Shown: piece by piece, positions 51,709-59,140 of the stretch
How the letters are laid out: each line of letters begins with the position of its first letter
Position numbering within the stretch: the stretch's first letter is position 1
Assembly (NCBI GenBank): GCA_963751335.1
Contig: CAVVUB010000001.1
Span: 682,001 to 746,000, forward strand
Length of the DNA stretch: 64,000 bases
Direction of reading: 5' to 3'
From: Bog-473 sp963751335
GTDB taxonomy: Bacteria; Actinomycetota; Acidimicrobiia; Acidimicrobiales; RAAP-2
Made by a program: the position numbers and the translations under genes
Notes under the pieces: model-generated
What the model was told of the DNA's origin: nothing
Seen by the model: the letters and a program-made list of their open reading frames with translations, nothing else
Databases searched by the model: none

Positions 51709-52902
51709 ATGCAGTGGCCTGAAGGTTTCTGGTGGGGAACCGGCGCATCCTCGACACAGTGCGAAGGAGCGGCACGTGCCTCGGACTGGTGGGACTGGGA
51801 GCGTTCGGGCCACGCACCACTGTCGGGTGAGGGCAACGGCTTCGGAACCCGTTTTGCCGAGGACTTTGCGCTTCTCGCCGGCCTGGGGTTGACCCACCAT
51901 CGATTGTCGGTCGAGTGGGCACGCCTGGAGCCCGAGCCCGGTGTTCACGACCCGGCCGCCGTCCAGCACTACCGCGAGGTCTTGACCGCCGCCCAGGACG
52001 CTGGCATCTCTGCCTGGGTAAGCCTGCACCACTTCACGCTTCCCCGCTGGTTCTTGGCGTCCGGGGGATTCCTGGTCGAGTCCAACCGAACTGACATCTG
52101 GCGCCGACACGTCGATTTCATCGCCGACACGTTCGGCGATCTCGTCTTCGGGTGGCAGCCGGTCAACGAGACGAACTACTACGCCCGAGCCGCGTATGGC
52201 GGACGCGGTTGGCCGCCCGGTCATAACAACCCGGCCGAGATCGCCATGGTCAACGAGGCGATCCACCTGGCCAACGCCGAGGCCGCCGTGCGGCTGGCAC
52301 AGACGGGAGCGCCTGTTTCCTCCATCTTCGGGCTATCGCCGATCGTGCCCCAAGACGACGAGGCCTCTACGGCGTCCACCGCCCGAGCGCTGTTCGACTA
52401 CCTCTGGGCCCCCTGGGTCGGACTCTTCCGGGACGGAATTCTGCGGGTGCCCCAACGGGAGCCGGTCGAGCGGCCGGATCTCGTCGGCTTCGTCGACATG
52501 ATCGGATTCTCGTACTACGGGACCATGGGAGTCCGAGAGGGTCGCCTGAACATTCACCCTCCCGATGCTCCGATCTCGCCACTTGGCTACGGGATCTGGG
52601 CCGGCGGGCTCGATCTCGTGCTGGAGCAAATCCACCAGGAACTGCCCGGCACTCCGGTTCTGGTCGCCGAGTACGGGATAGGCACTGACGACGATGATCT
52701 CCGAGCGGACTACCTGACCCAGGGTCTCGCCATTGTGAGTGGCGCGATCGGGCGCGGTATCGACGTGCGGGGACTATTCCACTGGACGGCCGTGGACAAC
52801 TATGAGTGGCTTCACGGCTACGAAGTCTCCTTCGGGATCATCGACCGCGATCGTTCGATACGGCCGAGCGCACGTGTCCTCAGCAGGGAGGCGACGGCTT
52901 AA
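51709..52902 (+). CDS. Glycoside hydrolase family 1 (beta-glucosidase-like)
   Basis: A 397-residue TIM-barrel glycosidase. The GH1 opening MQWPEGFWWGTGASSTQCEGA is clear; the acid/base Glu lies in QPVNETNYY (normally TFNEP) and the nucleophile Glu in LVAEYGIG (normally ITENG), and WTAVDNYEWLHGY is the aglycone-side motif. Shorter than usual GH1 (about 450), as in a known actinobacterial subgroup; it may act on beta-glucosides or other beta-linked glycosides. Start ATG 51709 (GTG 51703 possible). A decayed paralogue lies at 63581-64000. Confidence 0.9.
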   Translation: MQWPEGFWWGTGASSTQCEGAARASDWWDWERSGHAPLSGEGNGFGTRFAEDFALLAGLGLTHHRLSVEWARLEPEPGVHDPAAVQHYREVLTAAQDAGISAWVSLHHFTLPRWFLASGGFLVESNRTDIWRRHVDFIADTFGDLVFGWQPVNETNYYARAAYGGRGWPPGHNNPAEIAMVNEAIHLANAEAAVRLAQTGAPVSSIFGLSPIVPQDDEASTASTARALFDYLWAPWVGLFRDGILRVPQREPVERPDLVGFVDMIGFSYYGTMGVREGRLNIHPPDAPISPLGYGIWAGGLDLVLEQIHQELPGTPVLVAEYGIGTDDDDLRADYLTQGLAIVSGAIGRGIDVRGLFHWTAVDNYEWLHGYEVSFGIIDRDRSIRPSARVLSREATA

Positions 52903-52907
52903 AGGAA

Positions 52908-53136
52908 CGCTCCATTCGACCGGTGTCATCACTGCCAAGTGAAGAGTGCCGCTGTTGGGGTTGTGCAAGGTCTCGAGGTATTCGAAGAGTGAGTGGCGAG
53001 CTGCCCGTGTTCCTGTCGCTGACGGTTGAGGAGCTCGACCTGGACTCGGCTGTAGAACAACTTCATCATGGAGTCGCCGCAATCACGAACCGAATCTTTC
53101 GACGGCACGAGACTGGCATCGATGACCCAACGCGTG
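52908..53136 (-). pseudogene. Decayed IS3-family transposase (OrfB 3' end)
   Basis: Minus strand: TRWVIDASLVPSKDSVRDCGDSMMKLFYSRVQVELLNRQRQEHG (one frame) and, after an indel near 53000, SLFEYLETLHNPNSGTLHLAVMTPVEW (another). These are the end of an IS3 OrfB integrase core (GD-DNA-ESFW-R-Q-ELLNR-RW) in which the catalytic DNA-E is degraded to GDS-MKL. It abuts the GH1 stop codon. Different from the intact IS at 19.8 kb. Confidence 0.7.
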
Positions 53137-53677
53137 AAGGACCGAAGCAGCCCTCACGCTCTTCGTTGAGGTTGCGCCACTTTATGGCGGAACCAACCAT
53201 CAGTAAGTAACCGTCGGTCGCGCATCGCAATCGGGAACCGCTTATGCGGTCACCGCGCATTGGCTGCAGCTGCACATGAAGGGCATTCTCAACCGATATC
53301 GACAACGCGCAGCCTCACCACCCGACGATCCATCCGATCGTTTCGCACGAAATGGTTGCGACTACGTCCACAGCAAAAATCCCCGCGGCGCACAGTGAGG
53401 ATTCAGGCTTTCTAATAGGTTGCGCGAACCATTGACTACAACACCGATTTATTGGTACAACCAAACCAGAGACAATTGATCAGTTCGGTCAACTGTCTCG
53501 GGCGAAAGACATACGTTCGGCGCGACGCCCTTCTTGCGGTGTGCGTTTTCATCAATCAGTTTTCAGAACGTCCACCTAGGTCGGTCGCTGTCGTAGAGCG
53601 CTCTTGCTCACTCCATAGAGCCCTATCGGACAATTTCGGCGGATGAAAAACCGCCGACGAGCCAGGAGGCCACGACC
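53137..53677. other. Gene-poor region before the secreted protein
   Basis: About 540 bases; no convincing gene. It contains the TAGAGCGC box at 53594-53605. The first part, next to the IS3 remnant, may be further decayed IS sequence. Confidence 0.4.
53594..53605. promoter_or_regulatory. TAGAGCGC box upstream of the secreted protein
   Basis: TAGAGCGCTCTT preceded by TCGCTGTCG; 73 bases before the ATG at 53678. Second of the three similar boxes. Confidence 0.5.
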
Positions 53678-54333
53678 ATGACCCGCATCCGATTGGCGAT
53701 TCGCCGTATCCACGCCCCGGCTGCCGCGAAAGTGGGTGCCGGTGCTATCGCTGCATGTGTCGCGATACTCGCCGGAGGGGGTCTGGCTGCCTCGTCCGGC
53801 GCTTTCGCAGACACGGGAACGCCCTCGGCGACTGCGACGTCATTCTCCTTCGGGCTCGAGCCGTCGTCTGCGGCCATCTCGGCCTGCCTGCCCAAGGCCC
53901 GCGGGGACGTCACCATCACCCCGGGGGCGCTCAACGACACCATGACGGTCAGCCTGCACGGTATGCCGGCCCATACGGGCTTCGACCTGTTCGTGCATCC
54001 AACAGCCCACCGCTCCGTTCGGCGTCTCCTGGTACCAAAGCGACATCGAGGTCAATGGCAAAGGGCTCCGGCAGCGCCACCGTCGTGGGCGTCTTCGACG
54101 CCGAGACCTTCTCGGTGTCCCCGGGCGGTACCACCACGTTCGCACCGACCCACCAGTATCACCTCGGGGTCTGGTTCGACGACCCCAAAGTCCCGTTCAA
54201 GCTGGGCTGCGAGCCCGGGGCGACATCGAAGGCCGTGACGCCCTTCAACGGAGAACAGCACGCCGGGATCCAGGTCGTGAATACCGCGCAGTTCCCGGCC
54301 GACGCCGGGCCGCTGTCCAACGTCCACCGCTGA
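53678..54333 (+). pseudogene. Secreted protein, frameshifted twice
   Basis: An exported protein with a long signal (VGAGAIAACVAILAGGGLAASSGAFA) and mature part SACLPKARGDVTITPGALNDTMTVSLHGMPAHTGFDLFV. At about 53996 the frame changes to give QQPTAPFGVSWYQSDIEVNGK, and near 54063 it changes again to give GSGSATVVGVFDAETFSVSPGG to a stop at 54333, with DDPKVPFKLGCEPGATSKAVTPF in between. Two single-base insertions, one of them in a GGG run, explain both. The reconstructed protein (about 218 residues) is a known type of actinobacterial secreted protein of unknown function. A ribosome site (CAGGAGG) precedes the ATG. Confidence 0.75.
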
Positions 54334-54496
54334 CTTCCGGGACGAAATCGCCAGCGCTGCCCACCTCATGCGGGCCGACAGCCATCCCTCCCTCGCCCGG
54401 AAAGCCACACAACTTGTGCCCTGTCAGGGAACGTTTGCACTGCTCTTGGCATCTGAGTGGCGCCACGCACTCGTCCCAGCAAAACAGAAGGCCGGG

Positions 54497-55045
54497 TCAG
54501 TCACGGCCGCACCCGCTCAGAAACACTCGGGCCGCTCGCTTTGACCTCAGCACGTGCAGCGCCGCGTGCTGCCCGTGCTCAGAGATGATCGCGCGTTCAC
54601 GTTCAGGCTGCTCACGACGATCTCGCCAGTTGACCCACACCGACCGCCACTCGTCGCGAACTCGTTGGATCGCAGAGTCATCGCAACCGTCGGGCATCAC
54701 CGTGCCAGCTGGCCTTCGCACTCCGCGGACAAAAGCCCGACATGAGCAGAGCCACCACGGCGTAGCGAGCACGACAACTGTGTCTGCTCGCTCAAGGCGA
54801 AGATCGAGCGTTTCGTGGTAGTTGCCGTCGGCGATCCAGGCGTCACCCGCCAGCAGGCTGCGCTGTTTCAACCGCCACTCGTCATCCGACGGCCTCACCC
54901 AGGCTGGCTTCCAATATTGAAGGTCGAGATGGATCAGCGGTAGACCGGTCCTCGTTGACAGGGCCTTCGAGAACGTGCTCTTCCCGGACCCGGGCATCCC
55001 GGTGACGATGACGCGATGGCCGACGGCCCCCGATGCACTGCCCAC
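54497..55045 (-). CDS. P-loop nucleotide kinase, DNA topology modulation (FlaR)-like
   Basis: A 182-residue adenylate-kinase-like protein: Walker A VTGMPGSGKSTFSKAL, then LIHLDLQYWKPAWVRPSDDEW and WIADGNYHETLDLRLERADTVVVLATPWWLC, which matches the small kinase family named after Bacillus FlaR. Enzymatic substrate unknown. It lies on the minus strand between a decayed secreted-protein gene and the redoxin paralogue, with no obvious link. Confidence 0.85.
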   Translation of the reverse strand: MGSASGAVGHRVIVTGMPGSGKSTFSKALSTRTGLPLIHLDLQYWKPAWVRPSDDEWRLKQRSLLAGDAWIADGNYHETLDLRLERADTVVVLATPWWLCSCRAFVRGVRRPAGTVMPDGCDDSAIQRVRDEWRSVWVNWRDRREQPERERAIISEHGQHAALHVLRSKRAARVFLSGCGRD

Positions 55046-55253
55046 CTAGACCAGCATCCCAAAGTGTGCCGGAGGAGGCCAACGTTGCCTGCCGTGGCAC
55101 TCGTTGCTGCCGTGACCTTGAAGCGGGCGCCGGGGCGGGTGCGGCGGGGGGTGGCGATGGTCACCCGATTTCTACGTTTAGGTCCCTCGGGTCCTCCGGG
55201 GTACGACTCCGTACGCTCAATCTCCACCCGATCCATCCAATCCATCGCTGTCG

Positions 55254-55265
55254 TAGAGCGCTCTA
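55254..55265. promoter_or_regulatory. TAGAGCGCTCTA palindrome upstream of the Cys-free redoxin
   Basis: Perfect 12-base palindrome preceded by ATCGCTGTCG, 75 bases before the redoxin ATG. Best member of the box family at 51580, 53594 and 55254. Confidence 0.55.
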
Positions 55266-55339
55266 CTATCGAGATTGGCGCGGTCGTGATTCATGCCCGT
55301 CACCTGAGCATGCCCTTTCACGAATTCAGGAGGTTACAC

Positions 55340-55954
55340 ATGCGGAGCGATATACATGAAGGCGGGACGTTTCCCGACTATGAGCTGGCCGATCAGGCCG
55401 GCAAGCGGCGATCTCTCTCAGAGCTTCAAGGCGGCAATGCGATGGTGCTCCATCTATCCAGGGGCGGCTTCGACCCGAAGGAGCATCGGTTTGTCCGGCA
55501 CTTGGTCGGTGCATATCCCGACTTTCGCAGCGCGTACACGCGCCTGGTCCTCGTCTCGACCGACAATCAACTGAACATCAATGAGTTCCGCGATGCCCTC
55601 GGTGCCACGTGGCCGTTCCTGTCGGACCCGGAACGAATGGTCCAGAAGGACCTCGACATCAAAGAGTTCACGGATGAGCCTCACGATCCGATGATCCCCC
55701 ACACTTTCGTCCTCGAACCCGGACTCAAGATCTTCAAGGTCTACAACGGCTACTGGTACTGGGGCCGACCGACGATGACAGAATTGCATGTGGACCTGCG
55801 GGCAGTCTTTCAGAAGATTCGACCTGACTTCGACCTGGCGGCCCCGGGATTGAAGGAGGCCTGGGATCGAGGAGATCGTGATCAGTTCCTCGTCGACACA
55901 CTCGAGGAGCCGATCCGATACACCGAAGGCAGGAGCATCGGCATCAAACGCTGA
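55340..55954 (+). CDS. Redoxin-domain protein without any cysteine
   Basis: A 204-residue paralogue of the redoxin at 4543-5145: FPDYELADQAG, LSRGGFDPKEH, FLSDPERMVQKDLDIKEFTD, HTFVLEPGLKIFKVYNGYWYWGRP. At residue 45 the peroxidatic Cys is replaced by Asp (FDPKE versus YCPKE), and no Cys occurs anywhere in the chain, so it cannot be a thiol peroxidase or thioredoxin. A role in binding a ligand or partner, or a catalytic role without thiols, must be assumed. GGAGG ribosome site 8 bases before the ATG. Preceded by the TAGAGCGCTCTA box. Confidence 0.85.
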   Translation: MRSDIHEGGTFPDYELADQAGKRRSLSELQGGNAMVLHLSRGGFDPKEHRFVRHLVGAYPDFRSAYTRLVLVSTDNQLNINEFRDALGATWPFLSDPERMVQKDLDIKEFTDEPHDPMIPHTFVLEPGLKIFKVYNGYWYWGRPTMTELHVDLRAVFQKIRPDFDLAAPGLKEAWDRGDRDQFLVDTLEEPIRYTEGRSIGIKR

Positions 55955-56282
55955 TCCCTCAGCGTTGTGCGTCGTGGATCACGACAAGCACAGAATCCAT
56001 CTCTTTTCACATCACAGCAAGAGGCCGCGACGTTTGATCATCAGAACGATCAGATTCCGATCAGACCGGAAATATGCGACGTGTCAGGGGTTGAAACGCC
56101 TCTGGCCTGCTCCGATGGAATCGGAAGAGGGCCGTGTCATTGGCCATCCCGCTGACGCGCATGCGGACTTTCGTCACCTCGCTGGGCCGGAACGATTCTG
56201 CCCACGCGGCAAGGCCGACCTCGACCGCGACGATGTCCCGGCGCCCTCACGCACCAGAATTGCGGAGGCGCGAGCGGCTACC
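55955..56282. other. Gene-free spacer
   Basis: About 330 bases between the redoxin and the convergent methyltransferase. No convincing gene or regulatory element. Confidence 0.5.
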
Positions 56283-57116
56283 TCAGTAGCTGCGGTCTGG
56301 TGACTTACCCACGACGAACTGGTGATCGCTGCGGGTGCGATAGACCCCTCGCGAATCCCGACACGGTTCGAGAGCGGCGAGCACGGCTTCACGGAGGATT
56401 TTCGGGTTGTTCGAGCGCAACGCCGGAACTGCCGGTCCCACGCTGGATATCGCCCGCCACGCGATGTCCGCGTCAGGCCATTCGATCGTCGAGACGCGAC
56501 CACCGCGCTCGAGTACTGAGAAGCCACTTCTCTCCAACATCTCCTCGGCAACACCCGGCACGGCGATGTCGTTGAGGCGTCGCATCGAGCCGCGGTGCTG
56601 TTCGGGTGCGTGAAGGGCAAAGATCTTGAACATTTCACGGATGTCGAGCGGTTGACCCTGCCCCCAGAAGCTCATGGCAACCAATCCGCCGGGTCTCAAC
56701 ACTCGATGAATTTCGTCGAGCGCCTCGCCGCAACCGCCCCAGATTCCGTTTACCGACACGACAGCGTCGAAGCGCCCATCGATCCAGGGAAGCGCAAACA
56801 TCGACCCCACTCGCAGATCGGCGGACGGCGTGCGATCGGACGCCACTGCCACGAGCTCGGCAGCTGCGTCGATGCCGGCGACGTCGGCGCCCATGCCGGC
56901 AGCGACGCGAACCGCAAGTCCGGAGCCGCAGGCCACGTCGAGGAGCGAGGTCCCCGGACCAACCCCGAGCCGGGGGAGCAGCGCGATGAGCATGTCCAGC
57001 GAGTAGTGCTCATAAAGGCACGACCAGTCGACGGCCCTGCTACCCCACGCCTCCCCCGCCTCCTCCCAGCGCTGGGACGGGATATCGCTCGCACTATCTT
57101 CGCAGACGGAAGCCAT
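56283..57116 (-). CDS. Class I SAM-dependent methyltransferase
   Basis: A 277-residue soluble enzyme with motif I SLLDVACGSGLAVRVAAGMGADVAGID, post-I VASDRTPSADLRVGS, and motif IV-V FDAVVSVNGIWGGCGEALDEIHRVLRPGGLVAMSFW. This is the Methyltransf_11 type. Substrate unknown; no biosynthetic neighbour. The frame is open to 57188, but these codons have low GC at third positions, so the ATG at 57116 is preferred. Confidence 0.85.
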   Translation of the reverse strand: MASVCEDSASDIPSQRWEEAGEAWGSRAVDWSCLYEHYSLDMLIALLPRLGVGPGTSLLDVACGSGLAVRVAAGMGADVAGIDAAAELVAVASDRTPSADLRVGSMFALPWIDGRFDAVVSVNGIWGGCGEALDEIHRVLRPGGLVAMSFWGQGQPLDIREMFKIFALHAPEQHRGSMRRLNDIAVPGVAEEMLERSGFSVLERGGRVSTIEWPDADIAWRAISSVGPAVPALRSNNPKILREAVLAALEPCRDSRGVYRTRSDHQFVVGKSPDRSY

Positions 57117-57287
57117 GGACCCATCGTGCGCCGGTGACCCGAATTGGTCTTGAAGTTCTTGTGGAGATTTCCTGAAGACCATCCTCAATGGAAAACCACT
57201 CAGACTTCAAGACTTGACGGCGATTATCCCAGAGAGTGGGGCCAGCGGCGGCATCCCGCAGTCGCAGACGGACCGAAAGGACCCAAC

Positions 57288-57851
57288 ATGACTCAGACTG
57301 AAGCCCCCACCGTCGACAACGGTGTCAACATCGAGGCGCTCCGCGGGGCCCGGCAGGCGCTGACCGATGCGCCTGAGGCAGCACAATTCCAGTGGCGTGC
57401 TCGCTGCGTGTGGGTGAACGGGACGCACAGCCGCTCGACCATTACTGACTTCTCCGGCCTCGGGGCCCAGCACTCCCATCGGCAGGCCTACACCATCGAA
57501 GCGGACCATCCCGAAGTGTTCGCATCGGACGACAACGGCCTTACCCCTCCAGAGATCGTGCTCGGGGCTCTGGCTTCCTGCCTCACTGCCGGTGTGGCCA
57601 CTGTGGCCACCAATCGCGGCGTCCAGCTGCGCTCGGTGACCGCGACCGTGCAGGGTGACATGGACCTCCAAGGCATCCTCGGGATCGATTCTGACGTCCG
57701 CAACGGCTTCGACCGCGTCGACGTCCGGTTCGACATCGACGCGGACGCGAGCCCAGCTGACATCGAGGCGATCGTGGCTCAGTCCCAGAAGCGTTCCGCT
57801 GTCTTTGACATCGTCACCAACCCAACGACCGTACAAGTCACAGTGGCTTGA
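57288..57851 (+). CDS. OsmC family protein
   Basis: A 187-residue protein of the OsmC/Ohr fold. The typical motif with one redox Cys is LGALASCLTAGVATVATNRG; the second conserved Cys of true Ohr/OsmC hydroperoxidases is not evident at its usual place, although RCVWVNG supplies one in the N-terminal strand. An AAAGGA site precedes the ATG. Members act against organic hydroperoxides or as stress proteins; the variant here is of the larger OsmC group of actinobacteria. Confidence 0.88.
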   Translation: MTQTEAPTVDNGVNIEALRGARQALTDAPEAAQFQWRARCVWVNGTHSRSTITDFSGLGAQHSHRQAYTIEADHPEVFASDDNGLTPPEIVLGALASCLTAGVATVATNRGVQLRSVTATVQGDMDLQGILGIDSDVRNGFDRVDVRFDIDADASPADIEAIVAQSQKRSAVFDIVTNPTTVQVTVA

Positions 57852-57878
57852 ACCACGCTGCGCGTCGGAGAGCCCGAA

Positions 57879-59132
57879 GTGCATACGTCGGCCGTCGTCG
57901 TCGGAGCCGGCCCCGGTGGTCTCGCCATGAGCCATCACCTCACCGGGGCCGGCGTCGACCACGTGGTGCTCGAGAGGGGAAAGGTGGCCCACTCGTGGCG
58001 AACCGAGCGCTGGGATTCGCTTCGGCTCCTGACCCCAAACTGGATGACGGCGTTGCCCGGCGCACGCTATGAGGGCGACGACCCGGACGGGTACATGACC
58101 GCGGCGGAGATCGTGACGGCGATGGAGGCTTACTGCTCCTCATTCGACCCGCCTCTGCACACCGGAATCGAGGTGGAGGCGGCTTGTCGCCGGGGAGACG
58201 GCTTTGAGGTTCACACGACAGGCGGAACCTGGCGATGCGACGCGGTCGTCGCTGCCACAGGCGGGTCGAGCGAGCCCCGGGTGCCCGAATTTGCCTCCGG
58301 CTTTCCACCGGCAGTCCAGCAGCTGACTTCCCTGTCCTACCGGCGACCGGCCCAGATCGACATCCGCGGCCGCGTGTTGGTGGTGGGTGCGTCAGCGTCA
58401 GGGGTGCAGATCGCAGACGAGCTGCAACGAGCTGGCCGCGACGTCACCCTCGCGGTCGGCGAGCACGTCCGGTTGCCTCGTTCGTATCGAGGATGCGACA
58501 TCTACCGGTGGCTCGACAGGATCGGCCAACTCGACGAGCGGTGGGATCAGGTGGAGGATGTCCAGCGCGCCCGCCGGCACGCATCGGTACAGGTAGTCGG
58601 AAGCAACGACGGGCGAGAGGTCGACCTTCAAACTTTGCAGGCCCTCGGCGTCCAGCTCATTGGGCGCCTCATGGCAGTCCGCGGCTCGACCGCGTTGTGC
58701 TCGGGCGGTTTGGGGAGCCTCGTTGCCAATGCTGATTTGAAGGAGGCCAGGCTCCTCCGCCGCATCGACAAGTGGGCCGACGAGCACGACATAGCCGATC
58801 TCGTCGGCCCCGCAGTCAAGCCGCGTCCGACCGTCCTCTCTCAGGTGCCGACCGAGCTCGACCTGGCCAGCTTCGGAACGGTGATCTGGGCGACGGGGTT
58901 CCGTCCCACCTACAACTGGTTGGATCCGAAAGCGCTCGACCGCCGCGGTCGAGTTGACCATGACGGCGGTGTCGCGAGCATGCAAGGCCTCTACCTGCTG
59001 GGTCTCCCCTTCCTGCGGCGGCGTCGTTCCAACCTGCTCGCGGGGTTGGGCCTTGACGCGTCCGAACTCGGCCAACACCTCGTGGAGTATTTGGGAGCGG
59101 TCGGCCGGATGCGCACCTCGACGTTTGGCTGA
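57879..59132 (+). CDS. Flavin-containing monooxygenase-type NAD(P)-binding protein
   Basis: A 417-residue two-dinucleotide-domain flavoprotein: FAD site VVVGAGPGGLAMSHHL, FMO-like WRTERWDSLRLLTPNWMTALPG, and NADPH site VLVVGASASGVQIADEL; end motif VIWATGFRPTYNWLD. The group contains putative amine and Baeyer-Villiger monooxygenases and reductases similar to CzcO/YpeE. GTG start with GGAGA 8 bases upstream. 27 bases after OsmC, same strand, possible cotranscription. Confidence 0.9.
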   Translation: MHTSAVVVGAGPGGLAMSHHLTGAGVDHVVLERGKVAHSWRTERWDSLRLLTPNWMTALPGARYEGDDPDGYMTAAEIVTAMEAYCSSFDPPLHTGIEVEAACRRGDGFEVHTTGGTWRCDAVVAATGGSSEPRVPEFASGFPPAVQQLTSLSYRRPAQIDIRGRVLVVGASASGVQIADELQRAGRDVTLAVGEHVRLPRSYRGCDIYRWLDRIGQLDERWDQVEDVQRARRHASVQVVGSNDGREVDLQTLQALGVQLIGRLMAVRGSTALCSGGLGSLVANADLKEARLLRRIDKWADEHDIADLVGPAVKPRPTVLSQVPTELDLASFGTVIWATGFRPTYNWLDPKALDRRGRVDHDGGVASMQGLYLLGLPFLRRRRSNLLAGLGLDASELGQHLVEYLGAVGRMRTSTFG

Positions 59133-59140
59133 GGGCAGCA

